DNA from: Solen grandis
Taxonomy: Eukaryota > Mollusca > Bivalvia > Adapedonta > Solenidae
Assembly: GCA_021229015.1 (NCBI GenBank)
Contig: CM037778.1
Coordinates: forward strand, 11,504,956 to 11,568,955
Length of the DNA: 64,000 nt
Reading direction: 5' to 3'
The notes below the pieces were generated by a model. It worked only from the letters and a program-made list of their open reading frames with translations, was not told the DNA's origin and did no database searches. The first letter of the stretch is position 1, and the number at the start of each line of letters is the position of its first letter. This document shows, in pieces, positions 36,949 through 48,430 of this stretch. Made by a program: the position numbers and the translations under genes.

Positions 36949-39200
36949 AATAAACATAACAAACCCAATAGGACTTTCTGCTTTATAACAAAGGCAATAT
37001 GCTTATCGGTCCTGGTGTACACCATTGCATTCTAAAATGCACCTCATTCTCTCAAATACGCATCGCAATTCACCTTTCAACACGGGCACTCTTTCCTGCG
37101 TAGGAACGTCCGGATAGAGGGTAACCAACCCAATAACCGCCTTCTTCTCTTCCTTCAAATTGCTAGATTTTCATATACAAGCCCTTTCCGAAAAACATGA
37201 ATATCTGCCATGTTTGTTGACGGAATCACTTGAAATTTTCAGGACTTTTTGCACATTGTAGGCTACGGCATTCGTGCAAATTTCAACTTCAAACATCAAC
37301 TTGCCGATTTTATATGAATTTTTTAATAATTTACTGCTTAAATATGCATGACGTTATAATCACGTGACCCAAACAAGTATTCCTTGCAGTATACATCACT
37401 TCACTTTTCAGTGTGTTAATCCTGAAGAAATCATGATTTTTGACTCAAAGTTCATGAAACTACAGCGTTTCAATTTCGTTAAAAGTACACTTTTCGCCTT
37501 TCTGTCATAACTCAACCAATTCAACCCCGATCTTCAAAAACTAAATATCACCTGAAAGGTCTCTTCAAATCACTACAGATTTTGTCCACAGTGTCTAGGT
37601 AGAATCTTTTTCGTTTTTGAGATACACCTTGCCGAATAAAAACACCAACAACTGACATATGACCTTGACCTTTACGATTTTCCGGAAACGGAAGTGACTG
37701 AAGTAAATGAGATGCTATGTTGCACATTCAGTGAAAATTGTATGCAAATCGGTCAAAAGATAAGGCATGTAGTGCTAAAAAAACCCTACATTTTGGATTA
37801 AAAGTTTGTTAACGCGTCATGACGTCATTTTACGTCATACGACGTCAGTCTTTTCAGAGCTGTAAGAAATTGATAAGACACATGTTCTGTCCAAATTTGA
37901 AGTTTCTAGCTTATCTGAGTGCTTCGTAATACTTAAATAAATTTTCAGGTCCAAAGTTCGAAACTTGGTTCAGCCATAGATCCTTGGTCTTTTTTAATGT
38001 TGCAAAATGTATATAATCCTGCACAACAAAGTCCCAATCAATACATTCTGTGAAAAAATCAAGTCAATTGGTTAAGAAATGACGGCTGTAAGCGCGAACA
38101 CTATTTTTCACTATTTTTTAGCTGTGACGTCATGTGACGTCCATAGGGTGCTGAAGATGCTTTTGTTCAAAAGCAAATCGTTTGCTTTCATAACTCTGAA
38201 ATTTACATTATTCTCAACAACTGGAATCAATGTCGAAATCATTCCCCTAAAATGAAAATGAAGAAGATATGCTTATGACGTCACATGACATCATATGACG
38301 TCACGACTCAAAATATTTGTAGAAATTCTGCAGAACTGCAAACTGTGTAAGTTTCAACTTTCTATCTCATCCTGAAGCTCTTTAATCCTAAAATGAAATT
38401 TTCGGTCCTATGTTCGAATCTTATTTCAGCCACAGAACTTCGGTCTTTCGGAATTTCGGTTAGCTGACAAGATATGCACACCTTTGATTCAAGATGTACC
38501 ATCTGTGAAAATTTGAAGAAAATCCGACCATATATGACGGCTGTAGAGCGCGAACACCATTTTCACTATTTTAAAGCTGTGACGTCCATGTGACGTCATA
38601 GGGTGCTGAAGATGCTTTTGTTCAAAAGCGAATACTTTGCTTTTTATAACTCTGAAATTTTCATTATTCTGAACAACTGGCATCATGTCGAAATCATTGT
38701 CCTAATATGAAAATTAAGAAGTATGCTTATGACGTCACATGACGTCATATGACATCATGACTCAAAATATTTTGTAGAAATTCTGCAGAAACTGTAAACT
38801 GTATAAGTTTCAACTTTCTATCTCATCCTGAAGCTCTTTTATCCTAAAATGAAATTTTCGGTCCTATGTTCGAATCTTATTTCAGCCACAGAACTTCGGT
38901 CTTTCGGAATTTCGGTTAGCTGACAGGATATGCACACCTTTGATTCAAGATGTACCATCTGTGAAAATTTGAAGAAAATCCGACCATAAATGACGGCTGT
39001 AGAGCGCGAACACCATTTTTCACTATTTTTAGCTGTGACGTCATATGACGTCATAGGTGCTGAAAATCATTGAAATCAAAATTTCCTCACGTGACTAATA
39101 AGCCATAAAAATTTCATCGTCCTAGGACTATTGCAACATATAAAAATAAGCGTTTAGTTAGGAAGAAGAAAAGAATAATAATAATAATAATAATAATAAA
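36949..39200 (+). mobile_element. Element with 5' AGGACTTTCTGC but no CTAGA head; family B body
   Basis: After AACCCAATAGGACTTTCTGC (to 36981) comes about 850 bp of 5' sequence that includes AATATGACCTTGACC-like and GATCTTCAAAAACTAAA phrases shared with the element at 43040. Family B units with dense TGACGTCA follow (38.1-39.06 kb), then the tail module and (AAT)n. Confidence 0.6.
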
Positions 39201-39215
39201 CATAACAAACCCAAT

Positions 39216-39367
39216 AGGACTTTCTGCTTTAGGCAGAAAGTCCTAATAATAAACATAACAAACCCAATAGGACTTTCTGCTTTAGGCAGAAAGTCCTAAT
39301 AATAATAAGAAGAAGAAGAATAAACAGTACAAACCCAATAGGACTTTCTGCTTTAGCGAAAGTCCTA
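39216..39367 (+). repeat. Three terminal hairpins before copy H5
   Basis: Hairpins AGGACTTTCTGC / GCAGAAAGTCCT at 39216-39244, 39269-39297 and 39340-39367 (the last lacks part of its right arm). They are separated by (AAT)n or GAAGAAG linkers and AACAAACCC. The last ends CCTAA directly against the CTAGA of the next head. Confidence 0.85.
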
Positions 39368-39368
39368 A

Positions 39369-41368
39369 CTAGATGTCATTCGTGAAAACGAATGATAGGA
39401 CTTTCTGCAAGCTGTGTTAATGCAAAAAGCAGGAGATAGAAGTTTCATGTAATGACTCACCTCTGGTAGTATTTCATGTTCATGCTGAACAATTGACATT
39501 ATATTCCGAAATTAGTGCAAATGATAAGAACTAAGTATTAGTCTGTGACGTCACATGACGTCATATGATATCATAACTCTAAACATATGTAGAAATTCTG
39601 CAGAACTGCAAACTGTTTAAGTTTCAACTTTCTATCTCATCCTGAAGCTCTCTAATCCTAAAATGAAATTTTTCGGTCCTATGTTTCGAATCTTATTTCA
39701 GCCACAGAACTTCGGTCTTTCGGAATTTCGATTAGCTGACAGGATATGCACACCTAACTTTCAAGATGTACCATCTGTGAAAATTTGAAGAAAATCCGAC
39801 CATAAATGGCGGCTGTAGATCGTGAACACCCATTTTTCACTATATTAGCTCTGACGTCACATGACGTCATAGTGTCTAAAGATGCTTTTGTTCAAAAGGG
39901 CATATTTTACTGTCATAACTCTGAAATTTTCGTTATTCTGAACAACTGGCATCATGTCAAAATCATTGCCCAAATATGAAAATTAAGAAGTATGCTTATG
40001 ACGTCACAAGACGTCATATGACGTCAAGACTCAAGATAATGTAGAAATTCTGCAGAACTGCAAACTGGTAAGTTTTCAACTTTCTATCTCATCCTGAAGC
40101 TCTTTAATCCTAAAATGAAATTATCGGTCCTATGTTCGAATCTTATTTCAGCCACAGAACTTCGGTCTTTGGGAATTTCGGTTAGTTGACAGGATATGCA
40201 CACCTGAGTTTCAAATGTACCCATCTGTGAAAATTTGAAGAAAATCCGACCATAAATGACGGCTGTAGAGCGTAAACACCATTTTTCACTATTTTTTGCT
40301 GTGGACGTCATGTGACGTCATAGGGTGCTGAAGATGCTTTTCTTCAAAAGCGCATACTTTGCTTTCCTAACTCTGAAATTTTCATTATTCTGAACAACTG
40401 GCATCATGTCGAAATCATTGCCCAAATAGAAAATTAAGAAGTATGCTTATGACGTCACATGACTTCATATGACGTCACGACTCAAAATTTTTGTAGAAAT
40501 TCTGCAGAACTGCAAACTGTGTAAGTTTCAAACTTTCCATCTCATCCTGAAGCCTTTTATCCTAAAATGAAATTTTCGGTCCTATGTTCGAATCTTATTT
40601 CAGCCACAGAACTTCGTCTTTCGGAATTAAGGTTAGCTGACAGGATATGCACACCTTTGATTCAAGATGTACCATCTGTAAAAATTTGAAGAAAATCCGA
40701 CCATAAATGACGGCTGTAGAGCGCGAACACGATTTTTCACTATTTTAGCTGTGACGTCACATGATGTCATAGGGTGCAAATGATGCTTTTGTTTAAAAGC
40801 GCATACTTTACTTTCATAACTCTGAAATTTTCATTATTCTGAACAACTGGCATCATGTCGAAATCATTGCCCTAAAAATGAAAATTAAGAAGTATGCTTA
40901 TGACGTCACATGACGTCATATTGACGTCACGCCTCAAAATATTTGTAGAAATTCTGAAGAACTGCAAACTGTGTAAGTTTCAACTTTCTATCTCATCCTG
41001 AAGCACTTTTATCCTAAAATGAAATTTTCGGTCCTATGTTCGATTCATATTTCAGCCACAGAACTTCGGTCTTTCGGAAATTTCGGTTAGCTGACAGGAT
41101 ATGCACACCTTTGATTCAAGATGTACCATCTGTAAAAATTTGAAGAAAATCCGACCATAAATGACGGCTGTAGAGCGCGAACACCATTTTTCACTATTTT
41201 TAGCTGTGACGTCATGTGACGTCATAGGGTGCTGAAAATCATTGAAATCAAAATTTCCTCACATGACTAATAAGCCATAAAAATTTCATCGTCCTAGGAC
41301 TATTGCAACATATAAAAATAAGCGTTTAGTTAGGAAGAAGAAAAGAATAATAATAATAATAATAATAA
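39369..41368 (+). mobile_element. Hairpin-headed element, family B body (copy H5)
   Basis: The head matches H1. TGACGTCAC palindromes at 39545, 39999, 40450 and 40901 give a 451-454 bp period. The tail module begins near 41253 and ends in (AAT)n. Confidence 0.75.
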
Positions 41369-42880
41369 CTAGACTCCTTTTGTTCTGAACAAAAGAAAGG
41401 GCTTTCTGCTAACTATGTCAAACCTGATCATACTTATTTACTTTTCTGACATACAACATCTTCAAATATTGAAGAAAATCCTTATTATAAGTATGCTTAT
41501 GACGTCACATGACGTCAAATGACGTCACGACTCAAAATATTTTAAGAAATTCTGGAGAACTGCAAACTGTGTAAGTTTCAACTTTCTATCTCATTCTGAA
41601 GCTCTTTAAATCCTAAAATGAAATTTTCGGTCCTATGTTCGAATCTTATTTAAGCCACAGAACTTCGGTCTTTCAGAATTTCGGTTAGCTGACAGGATAT
41701 GCACACCTTAGTTTCAAGATGTACCATCTGTGAAAATTTGAAGAAAATCCGACCATAAATGGCCGTTTTTAGAGCGTAAACACCATTTTTCACTATTTTT
41801 AGCTCTAACGTTACATGACGTCATAGGGTGCTGACGATGCTTTTGTTCAAAAGCGCATACTTTACTGTCATAACTCTGAAATTTTCATTATTCTGAACAA
41901 CTGGCATCATGTCGAAATCATTGCCCTAAAATGAAAATTAAGAAGTATGCTTATGACGTCACATGACGTCATATGACGTCACGACTCAAAATTTATTTAG
42001 AAATTCTGCAGAACTGCAAACTGTGTAAGTTTCAACTTTCTATCTCATCCTGAAGCTCTTTAATCGTAAAATGAAATTTTCGGTCCTATGTTCGAATCTT
42101 ATTTCAGCCACAGAACTTCGGTCTTTCGGAATTTCGGTTATTTGACAGGATATGCACACCTTAGTTTCATGATGTACCATCTGTGAAAATTTGAAGAAAA
42201 TCCGCTCATAAATGGCCGTTTTAGAGCGTGAACACCATTTTTTCACTATTTTTAGCTCTGACGTCACATGACGTCATAGGGTGCTGAAGATGCTTTTGTT
42301 CAAAAGCGCATACTTTACTGTCATAACTCTGAAAGTTTCATTATTCTGGAACAACTGGTATCAGGTCGAAATCATTGCCCTAAAATGAAAATTAATAAGT
42401 ATGCTTATGACGTCACATGACGTCATATGACGTCACGACTAAAAATATATTTACAAATTCTGCAGAACTGCAAACTGTTTAAGTTTCAACTTTCTATCTC
42501 ATCCTGATGCTCTTTAATCCTAAAATGAAATTTTCGATCCAATGTTCGAATCTTATTTCAGCCACAGAACTTCGGTCTTTCGGAATTTCGGTTAGTTGAC
42601 AGGATATGCACACTTTAGTTTCAAGATGTACCATCTGTGAAAATTTGAAGAAAATCCGACCATAAATGACGGCTGTAGAGCGCGAACACCATTTTTCACT
42701 ATTTTTAGCTGTGACGTCACATGACGTCATATGAAGATGAAAATTAGTGCATTCAAAAGGGCCAAAGTCACTCTGATCACTGTTAAAATTTCATGCTGCT
42801 GGCCTATTGGCAACCTGTTTTAATTTGAACCTCAAAAGGTGAAAAAATAATAATAATAATAATAATAATAAGAAAAAACA
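41369..42880 (+). mobile_element. Hairpin-headed element with variant ends (copy H6)
   Basis: The head has a different stem: CTAGACTC, CTTTTGTTC paired with GAACAAAAG, then GGGCTTTCTGC. The matching 3' hairpin arm (42912-42922) reads GCAGAAAGCCC, so the 5' and 3' motifs changed together. The body is family B with palindromes at 41500, 41953 and 42408. The 3' part lacks the usual tail module and uses another sequence before (AAT)n. Confidence 0.75.
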
Positions 42881-42893
42881 TAACAAACCCAAT

Positions 42894-43037
42894 AGGACTT
42901 TCTGCTTTAGGCAGAAAGCCCTAATAAACATAACAAACCCAATAGGACTTTCTGCTTTAGGCAGAAAGTCCTAATAAGAAGAAGAAGAATAAACAGTACA
43001 AACCCAATAGGACTTTCTGCTTTAGGCAGAAAGTCCT
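42894..43037 (+). repeat. Three terminal hairpins after copy H6
   Basis: Hairpins at 42894-42922 (right arm GCAGAAAGCCCT), 42944-42972 and 43009-43037 (right arms GCAGAAAGTCCT), linked by AACATAACAAACCCAAT or (GAA)n AAACAGTACAAACCC. The last ends CCTAA against the next CTAGA. Confidence 0.85.
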
Positions 43038-43039
43038 AA

Positions 43040-45290
43040 CTAGAACCGCAAAGCGGCATCTTGGTTTTCGCTTTAACTTGACTAGTAAGAGTACTGGTTT
43101 CAACTGCAGACATAATTGATTGATATTAACTTTATTCGAATATTTTTGTTAATTGATCAAATTAAGTCCGATCTTCAAAAACTAAACATCATTAGAACGA
43201 TCTCTTCATATTCTAGTTTTTAATTAAATTAAAAAAAAAATTAAAACTTTTGTTCATATACTTTCTATAAAATATTTCTAGATTGAGAACTATTTTGTGC
43301 CGATAAAAATAATCGGTATTATGACCTTGACCTTTGCATATTTTCTTTGTTATTTACTATGAGTTTATTTGTATTATTTAAATGCATAAACAGTGAAAAA
43401 ATGATGAAGATTGAACAAAAATAAAGTCAGGAGCTGCAAAAAAGAAGCAACATATGGATTTACAATTGTTTGATAAAAGGATCAAACTTTGGACTGTGGT
43501 CATTTGATCAAATGAAGTCCGATCTTCAAAAACTAAACACCAATGGAAAGATCTCTTCACAGACTAAAACTTTTGTTCATATACTTTCTATAAAATATTT
43601 TTAGATTTGGAGCTATTTTTATGCCGATATAAATAATAATAATTGGTATATGACCTTGACCTTTGCATATTATGCTTGTTTTTTTTTCTATGATTTAATT
43701 GTTTTATAAAAATGCATAAACAGTGATATAATGATGAATATTGAACAAAAAATAAAGTCAGGAGCAGCAAAAAAGAGAAAACATATGGATATACAATTGT
43801 TTGATAAGAGGATCAAACTTTGGACTGTGGTCATTTGATCAAATGAAGTCCGATCTTCAAAAACTAAACATTAATGGAAAGATCTCCTCGAAAACTAAAA
43901 CTTTTGTTCATATACTTTCTATAAAATATTTTTAGATTTGGAACTATTTTATGCCGATATAAATAATAATAATTGGTATATGACCTTGACCTTTGCATAT
44001 TATGTTGTTGTTTTTTCTATGAATTTATTTGTTTTATAAAAATGCATAAACAGGAAATAATGATGAAGATTGAGCAAAAAATAAGTCAGGAGCAGCAAAA
44101 AAGAGAAAACATATGGATATAAAATTGTTTGATAAGAGGATCAAACTTTGGACTGTTGTCATTTGAACAAATGAAGTCCGGTCTTCAAAAACTAAACATT
44201 AATGGAAAGATCTCCTCACAAACTAAAACTTTTGTTCATATACTTTCTATAAAATATTTTTAGATTTGGAGCTATTTTATGCCGATATAAATAATAATAA
44301 TTGGTATATGACCTTGACCTTTGCATATTATGCTTGTTTTTTTTTCTATGATTTGTTTCATAAAAATGCATAAACAGTGATATAATGATGAATATTGAAC
44401 AAAAAATAAAGTCAGGAGCAGCAAAAAAGAGAAAACATATGGATATACAATTGTTTGATAAGAGGATCAAACTTTGGACTGTGGTCATTTGATCAAATGA
44501 AGTCCGATCTTCAAAAACTAAACATTAATGGAAAGATCTCCTCGAAAACTAAAACTTTTGTTCATATACTTTCTATAAAATATTTTTAGATTTGGAGCTA
44601 TTTTATGCCGATATAAATAATAATAATTGGTATATGACCTTGACCTTTGCATATTATGTTGTTGTTTTTTTTCTATGAATTTATTTGTTTTATAAAAATG
44701 CATTAACAGTGAAATAATGATGAAGATTGAACAAAAAATAAAGTCAGGAGCTGCAAATAACCTTAAAAGTCATGCTTTTAAAATGTTGATTTTTCGAAAA
44801 TATTGGTTAAGTTTGACCGCATACTGTGGACAAACCATGCATTTACCGAATTCGCCACCCCATATATTTTGTGCGTATATGTCTTGCAGATCATATGCAA
44901 CAAACAAAATTCTCCTATCTCATCTCTGAATAAAATGGGTAGGTTTTGGTAGACCTACCCTTATTTCACAGTTTTTGCGAGATTCGAACTTTCAACCTCC
45001 TGTAGCACGAAAGTTTTATATACGCAAATTTTTGAAACCTATCATATTTTATTGGGCTATTTACAAGGAACATTGTGCAAAAACCGCATTTGAATCGGAC
45101 CTCAAATAATGGAGATATTGCTTATTAAACATTTCATACAAAACGCCCCCTGGCGGGAAAATCAAAACAAAAATGAAAATTATCTCGACGTTAGGATCAT
45201 CTTCAAGTACGTGGTTATTACTGATAAAAGTTTCATAGATGTGGCTTTTCTCAACTCGGAGCTATGCCGTTCACAAAAAGGGGAAGAAAA

Positions 45291-45329
<39 letters not shown>

Positions 45330-45375
45330 AACAGAACGAGAACAATAGGTTTTCGCACAGCGATGCGAAAACCTA
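43040..45375 (+). mobile_element. Hairpin-headed element with GGTTTTCGC ends and 329-bp tandem body
   Basis: The head is CTAGA, ACCGC-AAA-GCGG, then GGTTTTCGC; the 3' hairpin (45346-45375) ends GCGAAAACCTA. Four tandem repeats of 326-351 bp begin at AAGTCCGATCTTCAAAAAC (43164, 43515, 43845, 44174, 44500) and carry TATGACCTTGACCTTTGCAT. The 3' part contains AACGCCCCCTGGCGG, comparable to AACGCCACCTAGCGG in the element at 58137. A 35-base poly-A (45293-45327) precedes the hairpin. No long frame. Confidence 0.8.
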
Positions 45376-45386
45376 ACAAACCCAAT

Positions 45387-45417
45387 AGGACTTTCTGCCG
45401 AAAGGGCAGAAAGTCCT
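45387..45417 (+). repeat. Terminal hairpin AGGACTTTCTGC
   Basis: A lone hairpin with loop CGAAAGG, identical in arrangement to 36862-36892. It probably belongs to an outer element interrupted by the one at 43040-45375. Confidence 0.8.
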
Positions 45418-45420
45418 AAT

Positions 45421-45983
45421 TAACACGCTTAACACCTCTGTCTGCAAACAGCCCCTGTCTGATAAATAATCAGTTCCATGAGACAAAAGTCAGAAACTAT
45501 GCGATACAGTTACGATTCTGATCCTTTTAGAAACCCTACAACAGGATTAGCGAACCATAATAAATTGCGCTATTCCTGTAAGCGGTTATTATATTGCTTT
45601 CACACTTTCGTTTATACACCTAAGATGAGATTTTTTCTTGTATGTTGTCGCCTTCGTAAAATGGCAAGGACATAATACATGTCAGCAGTACGTACACGTG
45701 TATCGATCTTCAGATTGTCATTTGACCTGCTTTGTTTGTTTGGGTCTATATTATGCATGTATATGTACATAACGTATGCTACCTATGTTTAGCTATGTTC
45801 TGTCCAGTCTGAAAATCTTTTTGAAATTTACGCATAATTGTCATTCTGAATCTCCTAATGACAAGACACTCTCTCATTCTCCCCACCTAACTTTATTCCT
45901 CTTTCTTTATATCACCTTAATGTCTGCATAATGTCCTTATTTGTCTAAATTGAATTGAATATCAACCGGTAGGGTATCATTTG
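45421..45983. other. Unassigned stretch
   Basis: No supported feature; a 65-codon plus frame has no motif. Confidence 0.35.
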
Positions 45984-45995
45984 TATCTATGCATG

Positions 45996-46319
45996 TTTCT
46001 TTGTTTGTTTGTTTGTTTGTTGGGTTTAACGTCCAATCGGCAGTATTTCTGTCATTTGGAGACGATGTCTACTTGAGACAGATATAGTGCTGCCACACAG
46101 CAGTATCACGCCGTAGACATTTGTCATGATACCACGCCTAGTCACACTATCCTGACACCGGGCCAACCAGTCCTGCAACTACCCTTATATGCTGAGCTCC
46201 AAGCAAGGAGCTATAACAGTACCATTTTTTCGACTTTAGTAAGTCGCGGCCGGGGATCGAACCCACGACTTCCAGCTCCCGATGCGAACGCTCTAACCAC
46301 TCGGCCACCGGGAACGGTA
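45996..46319 (-). mobile_element. tRNA-headed SINE, copy 2
   Basis: Minus-strand SINE with A-box-like TGGCCGAGTGGTTAGAGC, B-box-like GTGGGTTCGATCCC and tail GTTAAACCCAACAAACAAAC. TATCTATGCATG is duplicated at 45984-45995 and 46320-46331. It is longer than copy 1 by a middle segment around ACCGGGCCAACCAGTCC. Confidence 0.9.
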
Positions 46320-46429
46320 TATCTATGCATGCAAATACTCAATATTGCAAATGCTCCATGATGTACAATTCTGCACTTTGAAGAATAACGTTCTGTTCTG
46401 TTCTGTTCCTGGATCAAATAACACCGCTG

Positions 46430-46646
46430 GTCGTTACGAAGCTAAATTCAATGACTCTCTCTCCCGGTAGGGACTTCGGATTTTTCATGTGAGGAAGCCT
46501 TCCAGCTGGCTTGCGGTAGGTCGGTGGTTCTACCCGGGTATCTCTGTGTACTCGGGGTCTTCCTCCACCTGCAATTAGCTGGACGTCGCTATATGATTGA
46601 AATACTATCGCAGCGACGGTAAACCCCAATACAACAACAACAACAA

Positions 46647-46648
<2 letters not shown>
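46430..46648 (+). mobile_element. Second SINE type, 3' part
   Basis: Contains GGTCGGTGGTTCTACCCGGG, GTGTACTCGGGGTCTTCCTC, AGCTGGACGTCGCTATATGA and a tail GTAAACCCCAATACAACAAC. It resembles other mollusc SINE 3' regions from memory; the 5' head was not identified. Confidence 0.6.

Positions 46649-46649
<1 letters not shown>

Positions 46650-46706
<57 letters not shown>
46650..46706. repeat. (TC)n microsatellite
   Basis: Near-pure CT dinucleotide repeat of about 57 bp directly after the SINE tail. Confidence 0.95.
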
Positions 46707-47084
46707 AACTAGGAAATAACAAGAACGAGATTCAACATCTGTATTAATAGCCACTTGGTCTAAGCTGCCTTCCTCTTTTAACCATTTGACCTCCAGATAA
46801 CAGGCAATGTCAAAGTGAGCTTAGCGGTCACAGTCTCTGGCCGCTAATGAGAAGTTAGAATGTATTCGTGAACACTGAATGTCATTTGACCCAAGCTTCA
46901 CAGAAAGGGGGGGGGTATAACCCTGAATTACCCAAATATTAAAATGAAAAAGTAAGTTTATAGTCAAATTAAAACTATTCATTTGAGCTATATGTTTGCA
47001 ACTTACAGTGACTGAACTCGCCCACACTGTTCATGGTGTTTTATACCAACCGAATCGATCACGCAAGGCAAACAGTTAAATGTT
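46707..47084. other. Unassigned stretch before gap
   Basis: Nothing recognised apart from a G run near 46907. Confidence 0.35.
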
Positions 47085-47184
47085 NNNNNNNNNNNNNNNN
47101 NNNNNNNNNNNNNNNNNNNNNNNNNNNNNNNNNNNNNNNNNNNNNNNNNNNNNNNNNNNNNNNNNNNNNNNNNNNNNNNNNNNN
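47085..47184. other. Assembly gap (100 N)
   Basis: Exactly 100 N; real distance unknown. Confidence 1.
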
Positions 47185-47624
47185 ACAGAATGAATACAGA
47201 ATGAATACATGTATTTCATGTAAATTAGAAATACAGTGGATAATGGTAGAGACTGTTGAAGTTCAGTTTATTGTTGAGTCAGCGGGAAATGATTCCATTG
47301 GGCTTAATTTGTGTAGTCTCTCAACATCTGTATAAATTTCCTCAAAGTTTCTACACTCCCATGGTAATAAATTTGGGAAACCTGATGGAAATACTGAAAT
47401 AATGGGCTCTGAATATGATAAATTTCCTTTATACGATAACCAAGACTGAATTACTTAAGTAACTGGTGCTTATTTTGTATACATATTTTCAGAATATTTG
47501 GCATTCAAGTTACTTTGGGATGATGACTTACATAGTGATATTTTGCCAATAAGGAAAATTCAATATTTTGGCAATCTTATTTTAAAGAACATGAAATCAT
47601 TTAGTGTGTCACTAAAATTGCTGT

Positions 47625-47725
47625 AAGCAGAGGTGACACATAGGGATGACTTTTCCATTGTCTGTCCGTCCGTCACACTTTTTCCATCACATGTGTTCCA
47701 GAGAACACTCTTGTTTTTCTATATT
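47625..47725. repeat. GTGACACA...GTTCCAGAGAACACTC repeat, copy 1
   Basis: Contains AGGTGACACA, CTGTCCGTCCGTCACACTTT and CACATGTGTTCCAGAGAACA. A similar block lies at 48318-48430. Confidence 0.6.
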
Positions 47726-47997
47726 TTTTCATGTCCAACAATATTCCAGTTTTGTGCATGATTTTGTTTGTCCTGTCTGCTGGTCAGGAATTTGAATCTC
47801 AACATCAAAGTCTTTATGTGCTGCATGCACATGTTCTTTTTGGATTTGATATATCAGGACTAATTAATTTTCTTCATACTTGAAATGCCAACAGATTTCA
47901 TGACCTCTGACAAAGGGCTTAAAATTACTTTTTCATTGCACCATTCTCCCTATTAGCTATATGTAACTTTAAAAAAAAAACATAGGGGGAATATAGG

Positions 47998-48180
47998 GGT
48001 AGTTCCAAGACTGATTATTAAAGCTCAGTGTCAGGATAATGTGACTGGGTCTGTATGGTATAATGCCACATGTCTCATAATATGTGTTGCAGCACTTTGA
48101 TATCTGTCTCAAGTAGACATAGCCTCCAAATGACTGAAATTCTGTGGTTGGATGTTAAAGCCCAAAAAACAAACAAACAT
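47998..48180 (+). mobile_element. 5'-truncated SINE, copy 3
   Basis: The plus strand carries the 3' body of the SINE seen at 25366 and 45996: TCTCAAGTAGACATAGCCTC, AAATGACTGAAAT, then TTAAAGCCCAAAAAACAAAC. The tRNA head is missing. Confidence 0.75.
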
Positions 48181-48317
48181 ATGTTAAGAATTATTACTGC
48201 AGTATACAGATAAGAGTAGAATCCAATTATATCCCCCATTTCTCAAAGTGATGGTGAGGACATATCAATACTATACTGAGGAACCGCTTTTTATACACTG
48301 TCAATCCCATCGTTTTA

Positions 48318-48430
48318 TTGTGTCACCTGCTTTTCCTTTTGTCTGTCTGTCTGTGTGTCTGTCAGTCTGTCACACTTTTCCCATCACATTTCAGCAGGTG
48401 ACACATGTGTTCCAAAGAACACTCTGGTAC
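48318..48430. repeat. GTGACACA...GTTCCAAAGAACACTC repeat, copy 2
   Basis: Contains GTGTCACCTGCTTTTCC and its inverse-like CAGCAGGTGACACATGTG, with an internal (CTGT)n stretch. Related to 47625-47725. Confidence 0.6.

Noticed and set aside
33283..42730. Recurring minus-strand frames of 60-78 codons starting MTSHDVTAKN or MTSHLK
   Set aside because: They recur once per ~452-bp repeat unit, start in the TGACGTCA palindrome, and are broken by indels in many units. They follow the repeat, not selection on a protein.
26215..43037. CRISPR-like or centromeric array
   Set aside because: Repeats are long, diverged and bounded by element heads and tails; a eukaryotic context excludes CRISPR. Centromere identity cannot be judged from sequence.
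25476..46417. tRNA-like heads at 25580-25645 and 46240-46319 as tRNA genes
   Set aside because: Both continue into SINE bodies with AAAC tails and target duplications.
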